Positions 35,032 to 45,792 of a stretch of 64,000 nucleotides of DNA are shown in pieces. The stretch comes from Sphingobacterium sp. HMA12 (lineage in GTDB: Bacteria; Bacteroidota; Bacteroidia; Sphingobacteriales; Sphingobacteriaceae). Made by a program: the position numbers and the translations under genes. Position 1 is the stretch's first letter, and each line of letters opens with the position of its first letter. Under the pieces are notes generated by a model, which saw only the letters and a list, made by a program, of their open reading frames with translations, made no database searches and was not told the origin of the DNA. The DNA lies in contig NZ_BEYR01000006.1 of NCBI RefSeq assembly GCF_002933815.1, forward strand, positions 62,001-126,000, read 5' to 3'.

Positions 35032-35069
35032 ATCAATCGCTCTAGCAAACGATTGCATAAGCGATTGAT
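35032..35069 (-). terminator. Hairpin between susD and DUF2264, possible attenuator
   Basis: ATCAATCGCT (35032-35041) and AGCGATTGAT (35060-35069) pair perfectly with an 18-base loop and are followed on the minus strand by T-rich sequence. It could reduce read-through from susCD into the enzyme genes. Confidence 0.5.
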
Positions 35070-35106
35070 AACAACTTTTTTACGTGAAAGCGTTATGCCA
35101 ACTCTC

Positions 35107-36936
35107 CTACCAGCCCGTATTTTGTGTCAAGCTTGTATTTCGTTGTCTTTCTACTTCAGGAATTGGCCAGGTCAACAATTGATCACCCAAATAGGTGTAT
35201 TTATCAACAATTGCTCCCCAAGGTTGCTTATTTCCTGCATTTCCATTAAAAACTTGATCTTTCCAAGATTTCCAACGCAATTCATCAAAATAGATAACCC
35301 CCTCACCGAAAAGCTCCCTTCTACGTTCATTACGGATACGGCTCGTTAAATCAGCTTTATCCTTCACAGTCGTAGCAACCGAACTGTTCAATAATCCAAC
35401 TCCTGCTCTGCTACGGACTTCATTCACCTTATCTACAGCCGGAGCCGTTTGTCCCTTTTCATTTAGTGCCTCAGCCCACAATAAAAGAACATCTGCATAC
35501 CGTATCACCGGATAATCTATATCACCAGCTACCCGACTCGGAATAGGTGGCTTTCCACCTTCATAGACAAACTTACGTGGAATGTAAAAGAACTGGCTCT
35601 CCATATCTGTTCTCAAATCAAAGACATTGCCCAACTGTTCGACATGTGGCCATCTGGAGGTGAAAGTCTGATCTGCCGAACCATTCATCCCCACAAAAGT
35701 TGAATAGGGTAGAATAACATTTGCGTTTAAACGCGGATCCCGATTATCATAAGCCTTTTTTAAGCGTTCTTCATTACCATTATTTAAATACAATCCAAAA
35801 TCGAGCCCCTTAGAAACCAAATCATTGTATTTAGCTGGCTTCTTATTATCATTTGCAACTTTCTCTACATTATTTCTTACAAAATAGATTTCTCTCTTTT
35901 CGGGTGCCATAGCGCTATAACCAGGGATTACATCATCCCAGTTAAATTTACTGCCATCCTTATTTTCATACAGATCTACAAAATCAGGGCTTACCATGTA
36001 GGTATCCCAATTGGAACCAAATGCCGAACGGCTACCGAAGTAAAACTGCATGGTTGAACCATAATTATCCAAAGCAATATTTTGAATAGAAAAAATCATT
36101 TCATCAGACTTCTCATTCGCTGCCGTAAACAAGGCTTTGTAATTAGGAAACAGTTGATGGCCTGCATCCTTTACCGCCTGAAAATCCGAAATGGCTTTAT
36201 CCCAATCTTGAAGATACATATAAACTTTTCCACGGAGCGCATAGGCCGCAGACTTCGAAATCCGACCAAAATTTTTATCTCCCGCGGGGAATTTCGTTGG
36301 TAGATTGGCCTCAGCAATACAATCTGTCAGATCCTTAATAATAAAATCCCAAACTTCCTTTTCCGTATTTCTGGGCTTAGTAGCCTCATTATATTTGATC
36401 GGTGCATCATAGATAGGTACGCCACGATAAAGTTGGTTCAGCCTATAATAGTAAAAAGCACGTAAAAACTTTACTTCCGCAAGCAAACGCGCTTTTTTCT
36501 CTGGGGCCGAAGGTGAAATATTGTTGATTCCGTAAATAGCATCGTTGGCGCGATGCACACTTTCATAGAGCTCTTTCCAGACATCTGCAAAAAGTGATGT
36601 CGAAGTATTGGCTGTCGCATTTAATAATACGTCACCTCCTCTAGGGATCAGCGTATTGGACAAACGGTCATATTGATAGAGCTCTCTATTATTTGTACCA
36701 CCCGTAGTATATCCAAAGCGTAACGCCTGATACACGCCATTTACCCCCAGGTCGGTATAATTGTCTGTCGTCCACATCTTATCTTCTGGAACCTGTGTAT
36801 TAGATGTGATATCCAATAAATCCTTTTTACAAGATCCTAGTGTGCCCAGGAGAATCGCTAGCGCAGATACACGCCAAGTATATCTTTTACAAGACGCAAA
36901 TAGATTTTGTATTTCTTTTTCTAATATTTTCTTCAT
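35107..36936 (-). CDS. SusD/RagB-family outer-membrane glycan-binding lipoprotein
   Basis: A 609-residue surface lipoprotein with lipobox LGTLGSC (Cys36). The SusD-like N-terminal region (about 60-260, with DAIYGINNIS and ARLLAEVKFLRAFYYYRL) holds tetratricopeptide-like helices; the C-terminal SusD domain (about 300-605) ends in TWPIPEVERQRNTSLTQN, typical of the family. It binds polysaccharide at the outer membrane and forms a complex with the SusC partner encoded immediately upstream (12-base gap). A longer n-region than usual precedes the hydrophobic signal. Confidence 0.95.
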   Translation of the reverse strand: MKKILEKEIQNLFASCKRYTWRVSALAILLGTLGSCKKDLLDITSNTQVPEDKMWTTDNYTDLGVNGVYQALRFGYTTGGTNNRELYQYDRLSNTLIPRGGDVLLNATANTSTSLFADVWKELYESVHRANDAIYGINNISPSAPEKKARLLAEVKFLRAFYYYRLNQLYRGVPIYDAPIKYNEATKPRNTEKEVWDFIIKDLTDCIAEANLPTKFPAGDKNFGRISKSAAYALRGKVYMYLQDWDKAISDFQAVKDAGHQLFPNYKALFTAANEKSDEMIFSIQNIALDNYGSTMQFYFGSRSAFGSNWDTYMVSPDFVDLYENKDGSKFNWDDVIPGYSAMAPEKREIYFVRNNVEKVANDNKKPAKYNDLVSKGLDFGLYLNNGNEERLKKAYDNRDPRLNANVILPYSTFVGMNGSADQTFTSRWPHVEQLGNVFDLRTDMESQFFYIPRKFVYEGGKPPIPSRVAGDIDYPVIRYADVLLLWAEALNEKGQTAPAVDKVNEVRSRAGVGLLNSSVATTVKDKADLTSRIRNERRRELFGEGVIYFDELRWKSWKDQVFNGNAGNKQPWGAIVDKYTYLGDQLLTWPIPEVERQRNTSLTQNTGW

Positions 36937-36948
36937 GTCTTTTTAGTA

Positions 36949-39900
36949 TTAAAATCCAACATTCAACCCAAATGCATATTGTTTCATCGTTGGATACTTA
37001 GCTCCTGCCCCGATTTCTGGATCAGCACCAGGGAATTTGGTAAACATCAACAGGTTCTCGCCGGAGAAGTAAACACGTAGATTACGTACATGCAGTCGTT
37101 CCGTCAGCTTACTATTGAATGTGTAGCCTATTTGTAGATTTCTCAATTTGATAAAATCTGCTTTGTAGAGGTAGTAATCGTTAGCCGCATTATTGACGGA
37201 TTCACCGTTATATTTCAGCCGTGCATAAGATCCATTGATATTCGTACGAGGATCACTTGGATTTGCTGGATCATAAAAATAATGATCATCTGCCACACGT
37301 TTCGAAATACCATTTCCATCACGAACAATATTGTTGCTATACCCCTCATCGTTCCAATAATATTGTAAATTCCCTTCACCGGACCATAACATATTTAGGT
37401 CAAAACCTTTATATGCAAACCCTAGATTAAGACCATAAATATATTTGGGAATATTGGATGTTCCAGTAAAATCTAGATCATTCTCGTTGCCATATATCTT
37501 GTCACCATTTAAATCTGCATATAGGAAATCTCCGTAATACAATTGTTCTTTACCCAATGTATTTACAGGTGAAAAACTATAACCTGCAGCCTTCATATCT
37601 TGCACCCATTTATAATCAGCTTCAGTACGAATCATACCATCACGAGGTCCTCCATTCGGATTTACTGCGCCCCCGCCTGAATAATAGCTACCATCTCCTT
37701 TATAACGTTGTCTGACATAATATTCTTGATACATATGCCCTTCCAAATTTCGCTGGTTTGTACCCACTGCATTGGAAACCTGTCCAATATTTGTACTATA
37801 GACACTTGTACCATTGATATCATTCCATCCCCTGTTTAGTTGACCTTTAAGCTTCGTTATTCTATTTTTATTGTAGGCAAAATTACCGCCGATATTATAG
37901 CTGACTTCCCCAATTTTATCTTTCCATGTCAAATTGAGTTCTATACCACTATTGCGCATCGAGGCCGAGTTGACAATCGGAGGAGCCGTTGTACCAGCGG
38001 CTAGCGGCAACTGATCCGGAACCAGGATTCCTGAAGTCAATTTGTTGTAGTAATTCAACTCCACATAGGCCTTTTTTTGGAATGTCGAAAATTCCAGGCC
38101 TGCTTCCTTATTCTCACTTTCCTCCCAGGCTAATAACCTATTTCCAAATCTGCTAAGCTCTAGGCCTCCAACCTGTGACCCACCAAAAGAATAACCCGCG
38201 TTACCAAAGAAAGCAAGTGCCGGAAAATAGTTTTCATTGTTCGGATCACCATTGTTTCGATCATTCCCTAATTTACCCCAAGATCCACGTAGTTTGACAT
38301 TTTGTACATAAGGTTCAAGTCCTTTCATAAATGACTCTTTGGAGAGCAACCAGCCCAAACCAACGGATGGGAAATAACCGACTTGCTTATCCTTTCCGAA
38401 TTTAGAGGAAGCATCTCGGCGTAAATTCAATTCAACCAGATATTTTCCATCAAAATCATAGTTTACGCGGCCAAAGAAAGAACGCATGCCAGTCTGATAT
38501 TCATTACCGTCAATGCTGTTCATCTCATTTGCAGTACCGATATTGGAAATTGTTGGATCGATAACACCTCTTTTCGAGGCAGAAAATGTGTACCATTTTG
38601 TTTGGAACTCATTATGCCCTAGCAATGCACCAATATTATGCTTGCCAATACTTGTTTCATAGCGAAGTACATTATCAAATGTGAGTGTACGGAGATTCTC
38701 ATATCCTTGAGATAATGTTAATGTACTAGCTACACCCGCAGGATAAACGATTTTATTGGTCTCAAAACTGTACTTATCGACCGGGATTGAACTACCTGTC
38801 TGTTCGCGCGAGCGCATTTGATAGTTAAACTTGGTTTCAAAAGTCAGTCCCTTGATGATTTTGAGATTCGCAAAAATCGTTGAGTTAAAATTTGAGACTC
38901 TATCCATCCCTTGAGGTTCATACAAATATTGCATGAGATTGTTCAATTGCACCGATTCTTCCGCTGCCACAGCTCCGCCAAATCGGCCGTCATACATTGG
39001 ATATACCCCCGGTGTAGACTGTCTTAAAAAATTATATAAATTATCGACGTTGGCTTTTTTCCGGTCTTCTGTTGAGGCAAACATATTCGTACCAACAGTC
39101 AATCTATCTCCAATCTTGGTACTTATATTCGTTCTCAATTCATATTTCTTTGCCCCTGTATTTTTCATAATCCCGGGATTATCAAACATCCTTCCCGAGA
39201 GCATGTAATTTGTCGATTCGGAACCTCCAGTTGCAGAAACATTATGACTTTGGATCCAGGCAGAATTATAAATCCAATCCGTCCAATCGGTATTTGGGTA
39301 GGCAATATAATTTGGTAATCCAGACGCCGCCAATACACCATTTGGATCTGCATTGGCCTTTCGCCAAAGGTCAATTGTAGATTCGGCATATTTGGCCGGT
39401 TTACCTAAATTGAACGTTCCTTCGTTCATTAACTCCATGTGACGCACATAATCAGACACAAACTCCGGCGTACCCATAGGTTTGGTTCGAGAGAGGATAC
39501 CAGAATAGTTTAATTGTGTTTTCTGGTTTGCTTTTCCTTTCTTAGTCGTGATCAAAATAACACCATTACCAGCACGGGTACCATAGATTGAAGCCGATGA
39601 TGCATCTTTTAAAACTGAGATCGTCTCAATATCGTTAGGATTTACAGCATCCATTGATCCCACAATCCCGTCAATCACAACAAGTGCCTCCGAATTGTTC
39701 AATGAACCAACCCCACGTACGCGAATAGTGGCACCATCACTGCCAGGTCTACCTGTACTTTGTTTAACCTGTACACCAGCTGCAACACCACTTAGTGCAG
39801 TAGAAACATTCGTCACCGGTCGATTCTCTATTTGCTTTGCATCAATCGTACTTACAGATCCTAACAATTTCTCCTTTTTTTGCGTTCCATACCCCACGAC

Positions 39901-40221
39901 TACAACTTCATCAATGGCCGCACTCATTCCATCCAGAGTAACATTAATGACATTGCGCCCATTAACAGCTACTTCCTGGTTTTGATAACCGATATAGGAA
40001 ACGACAATTGTTGCATTGGAGCTCACTGACAATGAATAGGTACCAGTAGCGTTTGTAGAAGTAGAAATACTTCCACCCTTTTCTCGAATCGTTACACCCG
40101 CTAAAGGTGCTCCTTGACTGTCTGTAATCCGCCCCGTAATCGAAATTTTCTGCTGTGCCATAGTCGCACCCACAGTAAACATCATCATAGCAGACAGTCC
40201 AACTTTGTAAAACTTTGCCAT
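36949..40221 (-). CDS. SusC/RagA-family TonB-dependent outer-membrane transporter
   Basis: A 1090-residue importer of oligosaccharides. A signal peptide (ending TMAQ near 23) is followed by a CarboxypepD_reg-like domain at about 26-105 (ITGRITDSQGAPLAGVTIRE). The SusC signature with DEVVVVGYGTQKKEKLLGS near 104 and the plug follow (about 105-230), then a 22-strand barrel ending GLNVGF. It pairs with the SusD downstream. No sigma/anti-sigma pair is present; the HTCS at 40358, transcribed divergently, is the likely activator. Confidence 0.96.
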   Translation of the reverse strand: MAKFYKVGLSAMMMFTVGATMAQQKISITGRITDSQGAPLAGVTIREKGGSISTSTNATGTYSLSVSSNATIVVSYIGYQNQEVAVNGRNVINVTLDGMSAAIDEVVVVGYGTQKKEKLLGSVSTIDAKQIENRPVTNVSTALSGVAAGVQVKQSTGRPGSDGATIRVRGVGSLNNSEALVVIDGIVGSMDAVNPNDIETISVLKDASSASIYGTRAGNGVILITTKKGKANQKTQLNYSGILSRTKPMGTPEFVSDYVRHMELMNEGTFNLGKPAKYAESTIDLWRKANADPNGVLAASGLPNYIAYPNTDWTDWIYNSAWIQSHNVSATGGSESTNYMLSGRMFDNPGIMKNTGAKKYELRTNISTKIGDRLTVGTNMFASTEDRKKANVDNLYNFLRQSTPGVYPMYDGRFGGAVAAEESVQLNNLMQYLYEPQGMDRVSNFNSTIFANLKIIKGLTFETKFNYQMRSREQTGSSIPVDKYSFETNKIVYPAGVASTLTLSQGYENLRTLTFDNVLRYETSIGKHNIGALLGHNEFQTKWYTFSASKRGVIDPTISNIGTANEMNSIDGNEYQTGMRSFFGRVNYDFDGKYLVELNLRRDASSKFGKDKQVGYFPSVGLGWLLSKESFMKGLEPYVQNVKLRGSWGKLGNDRNNGDPNNENYFPALAFFGNAGYSFGGSQVGGLELSRFGNRLLAWEESENKEAGLEFSTFQKKAYVELNYYNKLTSGILVPDQLPLAAGTTAPPIVNSASMRNSGIELNLTWKDKIGEVSYNIGGNFAYNKNRITKLKGQLNRGWNDINGTSVYSTNIGQVSNAVGTNQRNLEGHMYQEYYVRQRYKGDGSYYSGGGAVNPNGGPRDGMIRTEADYKWVQDMKAAGYSFSPVNTLGKEQLYYGDFLYADLNGDKIYGNENDLDFTGTSNIPKYIYGLNLGFAYKGFDLNMLWSGEGNLQYYWNDEGYSNNIVRDGNGISKRVADDHYFYDPANPSDPRTNINGSYARLKYNGESVNNAANDYYLYKADFIKLRNLQIGYTFNSKLTERLHVRNLRVYFSGENLLMFTKFPGADPEIGAGAKYPTMKQYAFGLNVGF

Positions 40222-40357
40222 ACTTTAGGAAATTAGTTTTATAATAAAAATTGGTTGTTTAATAAGCCAAAGATGGGTCTATAAGCAAATTAAGGGGGGT
40301 GAAATTCATAAATATTTGGGGGTAAAATCTTAAATTTGATGCAAATACCCCATAACC

Positions 40358-43300
40358 ATGAGTATACTACCTATTTTATCGCGACATTTTCTACTGTTGG
40401 TCTCCATCATTTCGCTCTGTCATGCCCAGGATCTAAAGTTTGAGTCACTTAGCCAAGAGAATGTACTAGATAAGCAGGCCGTGTTAACCATTGCCCAAGA
40501 TAAACAGGGTAAGCTTTGGTTTGGTGGTGGTGCCAACTTATTTGTCTACGACTCTCAGAATATCACCAATATTCTTGTACAGGATACCGTCTTTAAAAAG
40601 GTTGATTACATCAATAAGATTGCCGTCAATGCAAAGAATCATCTTTTCATCGCTACCGCAACTCAATTATTTATTTTCGACATCGACAAACGTAAAGCTG
40701 TATTTAAACAGGGAAAACCCTTTCAGGAAAAAATTGTTGTTACCGACATTCAGTTTCTTTCAGACCAGATATTTCTTTGCACTGATAAAGGGCTCTATCA
40801 GGCTGTCCCCACAGCTGGCACCTACAATCTCAAGAAAATCCTTGACCGCCCCGGGGCGCAATCCATCATTCAAACAAATCCCAATACCTATATCATAGCA
40901 AGTTACAATGGCATAGAATCTTTTTCATTGCAAAATAGTAAGATTTTCAATATCCAGAATCTGATGTTACCTCCGCTGCCATTAAAAGAACGCATTTTCA
41001 GCGCTCTATATCTCCATAAAGATGTGCTCTGGGTTGGAACAAAATTGCACGGAATATTCCAATATAACCTCAGGGACAAAAGATGGAATAATTTAAACGA
41101 AACCAATAGTAATCTACTGAGCAATAATATCCGGAAAATTGTCCCGGCTAAAAACGGTGAACTCCTGATTGGCACATTAAAGGGGCTCTCGATCTTTAAT
41201 GGATCGACACAGTTCTTAAACTATAAACACAATACTTCCGTTAAAAATTCATTGAGCCAAAATTCGATCTATGATATTTTTATTGATCGACAACAAATCA
41301 CCTGGATAGGCACCTATTTTGGAGGAATAAACGCTATTTACCCCGATCTCATCCCCATACAACACTATTCAACCCGTTCGCCTTCTAATCTTCGCCTAAA
41401 TAGTGATATCACCGGTAGTTTCGCCGAATCAGACAATGCCTATTGGATAGGAACGGAGGAAGAGGGAATCAACAGGATTGATAAGGCAACGGGAGCAACT
41501 TCCCCTTTATCTAAACTAACCCAGTCAAATCTGATTAAGGACTTATATGTTCGAGACAACAAAGTCTACGCAGCACAATATGGTGGTGGCTATTCCATTA
41601 TCGATGCACAAACTGGAAATGCTCAACATTTTTATCTCGAAAAAGATCTCTTAAATCTCAAAAATAACATCTACAGCATTTACGTCGACCCTGCACATCA
41701 CATTTACCTCGGAACCAATAAGGGGCTCTATACGGTGGAGCAAGGAAAACAGCCCCAATATAGTGCCGCTATGAAAACAGCTACAATCGATGATATACAA
41801 GCCGATAATAGACAGTACATTTATTTCCTGAGAGGAGGCGAGCTTTTTCGCAAAAAAAACAATGAATCGAACATACGCCCAATAAAACAGCTCGACACAT
41901 TAGTCCTCGGTGGATTTTATGTGCATCCGAATGGCGACATCTGGCTGACATCGAAAGAAAATTTATATCATTTTGATCAGCATGATCACTTAACCAAGGT
42001 CTCTCGCTTTCCAAACAATTCGCTAGGCTGGCCCATCTTTGTGAACAATCAGGTATGGTTTACCAGTAAAAATGGGCTCATATGCTATAATCCCAAAACA
42101 AAACATAGCTACCTCCTGAATCAATATGACGGTTTACCGGTCAAAAATTTACTTGGTGCAAAAGTTTTTGCGAGCAAAACAGAAACCCTGTTTGTCACCA
42201 CACTCAACGGAGTCTTTTCTGTAGATACCCGGAAAATAACCTTCAATCAGCACATCCCTAATGTACTTTTCCGAAATATCTTTCTCGAAGACGCTCCATT
42301 AAACTACGGACGTATACAGAAAACGACAGACCCCAACAGCTACCAGCTCAAACTCCGGCACGATGAAAACTTTGTCACGATCAATTTCTCCAGTTCCAAT
42401 TTCATCAAACCGCAAAAGAACAGATACCGCTATAAGCTCGAAGGTTTTGACAAGGACTGGGTTGAAACAAGCACCCCATCAATACGATATACCAATATTC
42501 CCACAGGTATGCATACCTTGACTATATTTGCCAGTAACAACGATGGCATCTGGAGCAGTATACCCCTACGGATCAATATCGATATTAAACCTCCCTTTTG
42601 GAGAACCTGGTGGGCCTACCTGTTGTATGCCGGCTTGTTTACCTTGGGTGTACATCTGGTCATTAAATTTGTTGTCGAACGTGAGATGCTGATCAATTCA
42701 GAGCGAGAACAGGAAAGGAAAATCAGATTTTTCACACAGATATCACACGAAATCCGTACGCCGCTGACCTTGATAACGTCCCCATTGGATGAAATTATTT
42801 CCGAAACAGCCAATCTGACTTCTACCCAGAACAAAGTAAAACGGATAAAAAAGAATGCCAGCAAACTCCTAGGTGTCATAAACGAATTGCTCGACTTTAA
42901 AAAGTTCGACGACAAGCACTTTGTCCTGAAAAAAACGGACATCTCTTTCAGGGAATATATAGAAGACACCTTCTACCTATTAAATGACCTTGCCAAAGCA
43001 AAACATCTCAATTACTATATCCGGCAGCTGGATGCCGTAGGGCTACAATCCATAGATACCGTACAATTTGATAAGGTCATGTTTAACCTCTTGTCAAATG
43101 CGATCAAGTATACACGGGAACATGGCACCGTTTATCTAGATCTTATCGAAAATGATTATACAATAGCTATTCACATCGTCGATAATGGTATCGGTATCGC
43201 TACGGACAATCAATTTAAAATATTTGAAGAATACTATCGTGAAGAACAAGCTAATGACGTAATCGGAACAGGTATTGGTTTGGCACTTACCAAACAAATT

Positions 43301-44233
43301 GTGCAGCAGCACGAAGGAGATATTCGCTGCTCTACGATGAAGGATGAAAAAGGAGAATGGACTGTATTTACTGTCAGTCTCCCGAAGCAAGCAAACCAAA
43401 AAACTGACGTTGTACCGGTAGAAATATTAACAAAAGAAACAGAGGAAGCAAATATAACGAACTTAAACACGCTGGATATTTCCTTAAAGCAAACCATCTT
43501 GATTGTAGAGGACAATAGCGAATTATTAGCAGCCGTTGTCAGTCTATTTGAAGAGAGCTTCAGTATTATTACTGCTGTCAATGGTGAGGAGGCACTTTCT
43601 AAAGCATTGGAATATATCCCTGATCTGATTATTTCGGATCTGATGATGCCTTACATGGATGGTGCTCAACTATGCCAAGCCATTAAAACAAATATGATGA
43701 CCAGTCATATACCATTCATCTTGCTGACTGCCGTAACCGATAGCAATTCCCAAACTTTAGCCTTGGAACATGGTGCAAACATCTACCTGACAAAACCTTT
43801 CGACAATAAACAGCTTTTCCTTTCTGCTCATAATCTCATAGCAATCAGTCAGAAAAGAAGCAAAGAATTTCAGGTTAAAACAGCTTCATTTGATAATGAG
43901 CTTGATGCACAATTCATCTCATCCCTAAATCAATTAATCGAAGATAATCTTCAATCGGACGGCTTTGACGTCAATTTTATTTCTCGAACAATGGGTATGA
44001 GCGCGCCTATCCTCTATCGTAAACTGAAGGCCATCTCTAATTTATCGCTCAATAACTATGTCAAAACTTACCGGCTGAACAAAGCGAAAGAACTACTGAC
44101 ATCTGCCATGAACATCAGTGAAGTCGCCTATGCTGTAGGATTTTCCGACAGAAAATACTTTAGTAAGGAATTCAAAAAACAGTTTGGACACAATCCATCG
44201 GAACAGACCGCGACGCCTAACCAGAATAGTTAA
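40358..44233 (+). CDS. Hybrid two-component system regulator (sensor, kinase, receiver, AraC output)
   Basis: A 1291-residue one-protein two-component system, typical PUL activator. Domains in order: signal peptide (1-23); periplasmic two-bladed propeller of Reg_prop repeats (about 30-680); Y_Y_Y domain (about 686-745, YRYKLEGFDKDWVE); membrane helix (about 750-775); HisKA with SHEIRTPL (about 795); HATPase (about 890-1020, DNGIGIA and GTGIGLALTKQ); receiver with phospho-Asp in ISDLMMPYMDG (about 1094); and AraC HTH (about 1190-1285). It probably senses an oligosaccharide of the locus substrate and activates susCD. A TAAATTTG element lies at 40331-40338. Confidence 0.95.
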   Translation: MSILPILSRHFLLLVSIISLCHAQDLKFESLSQENVLDKQAVLTIAQDKQGKLWFGGGANLFVYDSQNITNILVQDTVFKKVDYINKIAVNAKNHLFIATATQLFIFDIDKRKAVFKQGKPFQEKIVVTDIQFLSDQIFLCTDKGLYQAVPTAGTYNLKKILDRPGAQSIIQTNPNTYIIASYNGIESFSLQNSKIFNIQNLMLPPLPLKERIFSALYLHKDVLWVGTKLHGIFQYNLRDKRWNNLNETNSNLLSNNIRKIVPAKNGELLIGTLKGLSIFNGSTQFLNYKHNTSVKNSLSQNSIYDIFIDRQQITWIGTYFGGINAIYPDLIPIQHYSTRSPSNLRLNSDITGSFAESDNAYWIGTEEEGINRIDKATGATSPLSKLTQSNLIKDLYVRDNKVYAAQYGGGYSIIDAQTGNAQHFYLEKDLLNLKNNIYSIYVDPAHHIYLGTNKGLYTVEQGKQPQYSAAMKTATIDDIQADNRQYIYFLRGGELFRKKNNESNIRPIKQLDTLVLGGFYVHPNGDIWLTSKENLYHFDQHDHLTKVSRFPNNSLGWPIFVNNQVWFTSKNGLICYNPKTKHSYLLNQYDGLPVKNLLGAKVFASKTETLFVTTLNGVFSVDTRKITFNQHIPNVLFRNIFLEDAPLNYGRIQKTTDPNSYQLKLRHDENFVTINFSSSNFIKPQKNRYRYKLEGFDKDWVETSTPSIRYTNIPTGMHTLTIFASNNDGIWSSIPLRINIDIKPPFWRTWWAYLLYAGLFTLGVHLVIKFVVEREMLINSEREQERKIRFFTQISHEIRTPLTLITSPLDEIISETANLTSTQNKVKRIKKNASKLLGVINELLDFKKFDDKHFVLKKTDISFREYIEDTFYLLNDLAKAKHLNYYIRQLDAVGLQSIDTVQFDKVMFNLLSNAIKYTREHGTVYLDLIENDYTIAIHIVDNGIGIATDNQFKIFEEYYREEQANDVIGTGIGLALTKQIVQQHEGDIRCSTMKDEKGEWTVFTVSLPKQANQKTDVVPVEILTKETEEANITNLNTLDISLKQTILIVEDNSELLAAVVSLFEESFSIITAVNGEEALSKALEYIPDLIISDLMMPYMDGAQLCQAIKTNMMTSHIPFILLTAVTDSNSQTLALEHGANIYLTKPFDNKQLFLSAHNLIAISQKRSKEFQVKTASFDNELDAQFISSLNQLIEDNLQSDGFDVNFISRTMGMSAPILYRKLKAISNLSLNNYVKTYRLNKAKELLTSAMNISEVAYAVGFSDRKYFSKEFKKQFGHNPSEQTATPNQNS

Positions 44234-44292
44234 ACCCTGTTATATCGAATTGTGGTCTCTACAATACCCAATAAACTCTGTAAGACCCAATA

Positions 44293-44327
44293 AAAAAACA
44301 GAGGTGGCATAGCCACTTCTGTTTTTT
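44293..44327. terminator. Bidirectional terminator after the HTCS gene
   Basis: ACAGAGGTGGC and GCCACTTCTGT pair with one G-U wobble and a 3-base loop, flanked by A6 and T6 tracts. It serves the plus-strand HTCS gene and could also end the minus-strand GH88 transcript about 100 bases away. Confidence 0.8.
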
Positions 44328-44428
44328 AGCTTTAACTACGTTTTTAATCAAGTTCGAGTCTTACTTAAAACAAATCATTTTTTTAACGATCTGATCCCAC
44401 TAAAATAAGCTTTTAACTGCTGACAGCC

Positions 44429-45676
44429 TTATTTAGCAATCTCTTTGATCATAGGTTCTCCGGACAATAGGCGTTGATAACGAACCAAGGCTTCCACATA
44501 GTAATAATCTGCATAAGTCAACGGTACATCGATTTCGGAATTCAATGGCAACGCTCCAACACTATGTTGTAAAATATAGCCTCCATTTTGCCCATAAGGA
44601 GCAAGGTAAGGTGCCTTCGACAGATTTTTAAGAAGTGTTTCTGCTTTATCAAAGTACTTCACAGACTCACTTCCCTTTGTATATTGAGAGAGCTCCAATA
44701 ATGCCGAGGCATATAATGCCGCTGCAGATACATCCCGCAGATCCTTATTCGGATACATTTTATCTGACTTCGCAATTTTATCTTTATCAAAATCCCAGTA
44801 AGGAACCAGATCAGCTGGCAGATTTGGATTACTTAAGATATACTTTGCGATTTGCTGTGCCTGCTTCAAAAATTCTTTTTTCTTGGTTTCACGATACATC
44901 ATGGTATAACCATATAATGCCCATCCCTGCCCTCTTGACCATGCTGATTCATCAAATGCACCCTGATGTGTCTTTTTTCCAATGGCCTTACCTGTATTCT
45001 TATCATAATCGATCACGTGGTAGGAACTATAATCTTTTCTGAAGTGGTTTTTTAGGGTTGTTTCAGCATGAGATACCGCTATATCATAGAATTTTTTATC
45101 ACCAGTCATTTTAGACACCTGTGTCAAAAACTCCAAGTTCATCATATTATCGATTATAACGGGATACTGCCAGGATCCGTGATCCCAGGAACGGATCGTT
45201 TTGGTCACGGGACTATAGCGAGAGGCTAGGGAATTGGCACCTGTACTGAGTACTGGCTCATACTTTTGCGTATCGCCTGTGAGACGAAGTGCGTTGCCAA
45301 AACTACAGAATAACATAAACCCCAAATCATGCGTACCCTTGTTGTTCTTTTCTTTCTCCAGATATGTCAATTTCTCGGTTGCTTTCTTTAATAATCCTTC
45401 ATCTTTGGTGCCTTCATATAAATACAACAATGTCCCCGGATAGAATCCCGAACACCACCAGCTCGACGAAGAAAATACTTCTTTGCCATTTTCGAAAGTT
45501 TTTGGAAAATTTTCGGTCGGAGTTTCATCCGCCAGTACTTTTATTTGCTTCGCGGCTGCATCTAGCTGCTGCTGAATAAACGCTTTGGATAGACTCGGTT
45601 TTGCTGTTTGGGCCTGAACGACAGTCGAAGTACCCAAAACGGCTAATAATAACACAGAAAGTTGTTTTAATTTCAT
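44429..45676 (-). CDS. GH88 unsaturated glucuronyl/uronyl hydrolase, soluble periplasmic form
   Basis: A 415-residue paralogue of the protein at 32358-33632, with the same landmarks: SSWWCSGFYPGTLLYLYEGT, THDLGFM, VIIDNMMNLEF and DESAWSRGQGWALYGY. Its signal peptide ends VVQAQ and has no lipobox Cys, so it is likely free in the periplasm. It lacks a short insert present in the other copy after IRSWD. Downstream of the GH95-like gene in the same direction, it may be in a separate minus-strand unit of the locus. Confidence 0.88.
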   Translation of the reverse strand: MKLKQLSVLLLAVLGTSTVVQAQTAKPSLSKAFIQQQLDAAAKQIKVLADETPTENFPKTFENGKEVFSSSSWWCSGFYPGTLLYLYEGTKDEGLLKKATEKLTYLEKEKNNKGTHDLGFMLFCSFGNALRLTGDTQKYEPVLSTGANSLASRYSPVTKTIRSWDHGSWQYPVIIDNMMNLEFLTQVSKMTGDKKFYDIAVSHAETTLKNHFRKDYSSYHVIDYDKNTGKAIGKKTHQGAFDESAWSRGQGWALYGYTMMYRETKKKEFLKQAQQIAKYILSNPNLPADLVPYWDFDKDKIAKSDKMYPNKDLRDVSAAALYASALLELSQYTKGSESVKYFDKAETLLKNLSKAPYLAPYGQNGGYILQHSVGALPLNSEIDVPLTYADYYYVEALVRYQRLLSGEPMIKEIAK

Positions 45677-45792
45677 TGTTTTTTATTCTTTTATTTTTAT
45701 TTGTTCAGCGCATTAGCGCTTCAATCTTATACCTAAATATTCAGCTCTTTTTCTTCATTTTAATTGTCCGTCCCACTTTCTTTCATCTCGCG

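Noticed and set aside
35045..35056. A LacI-type operator-like site GCAAACGATTGC between susD and DUF2264
   Set aside because: The centre fits a LacI-type half-site only loosely, and it lies in the loop of the hairpin at 35032-35069; no LacI gene is nearby.
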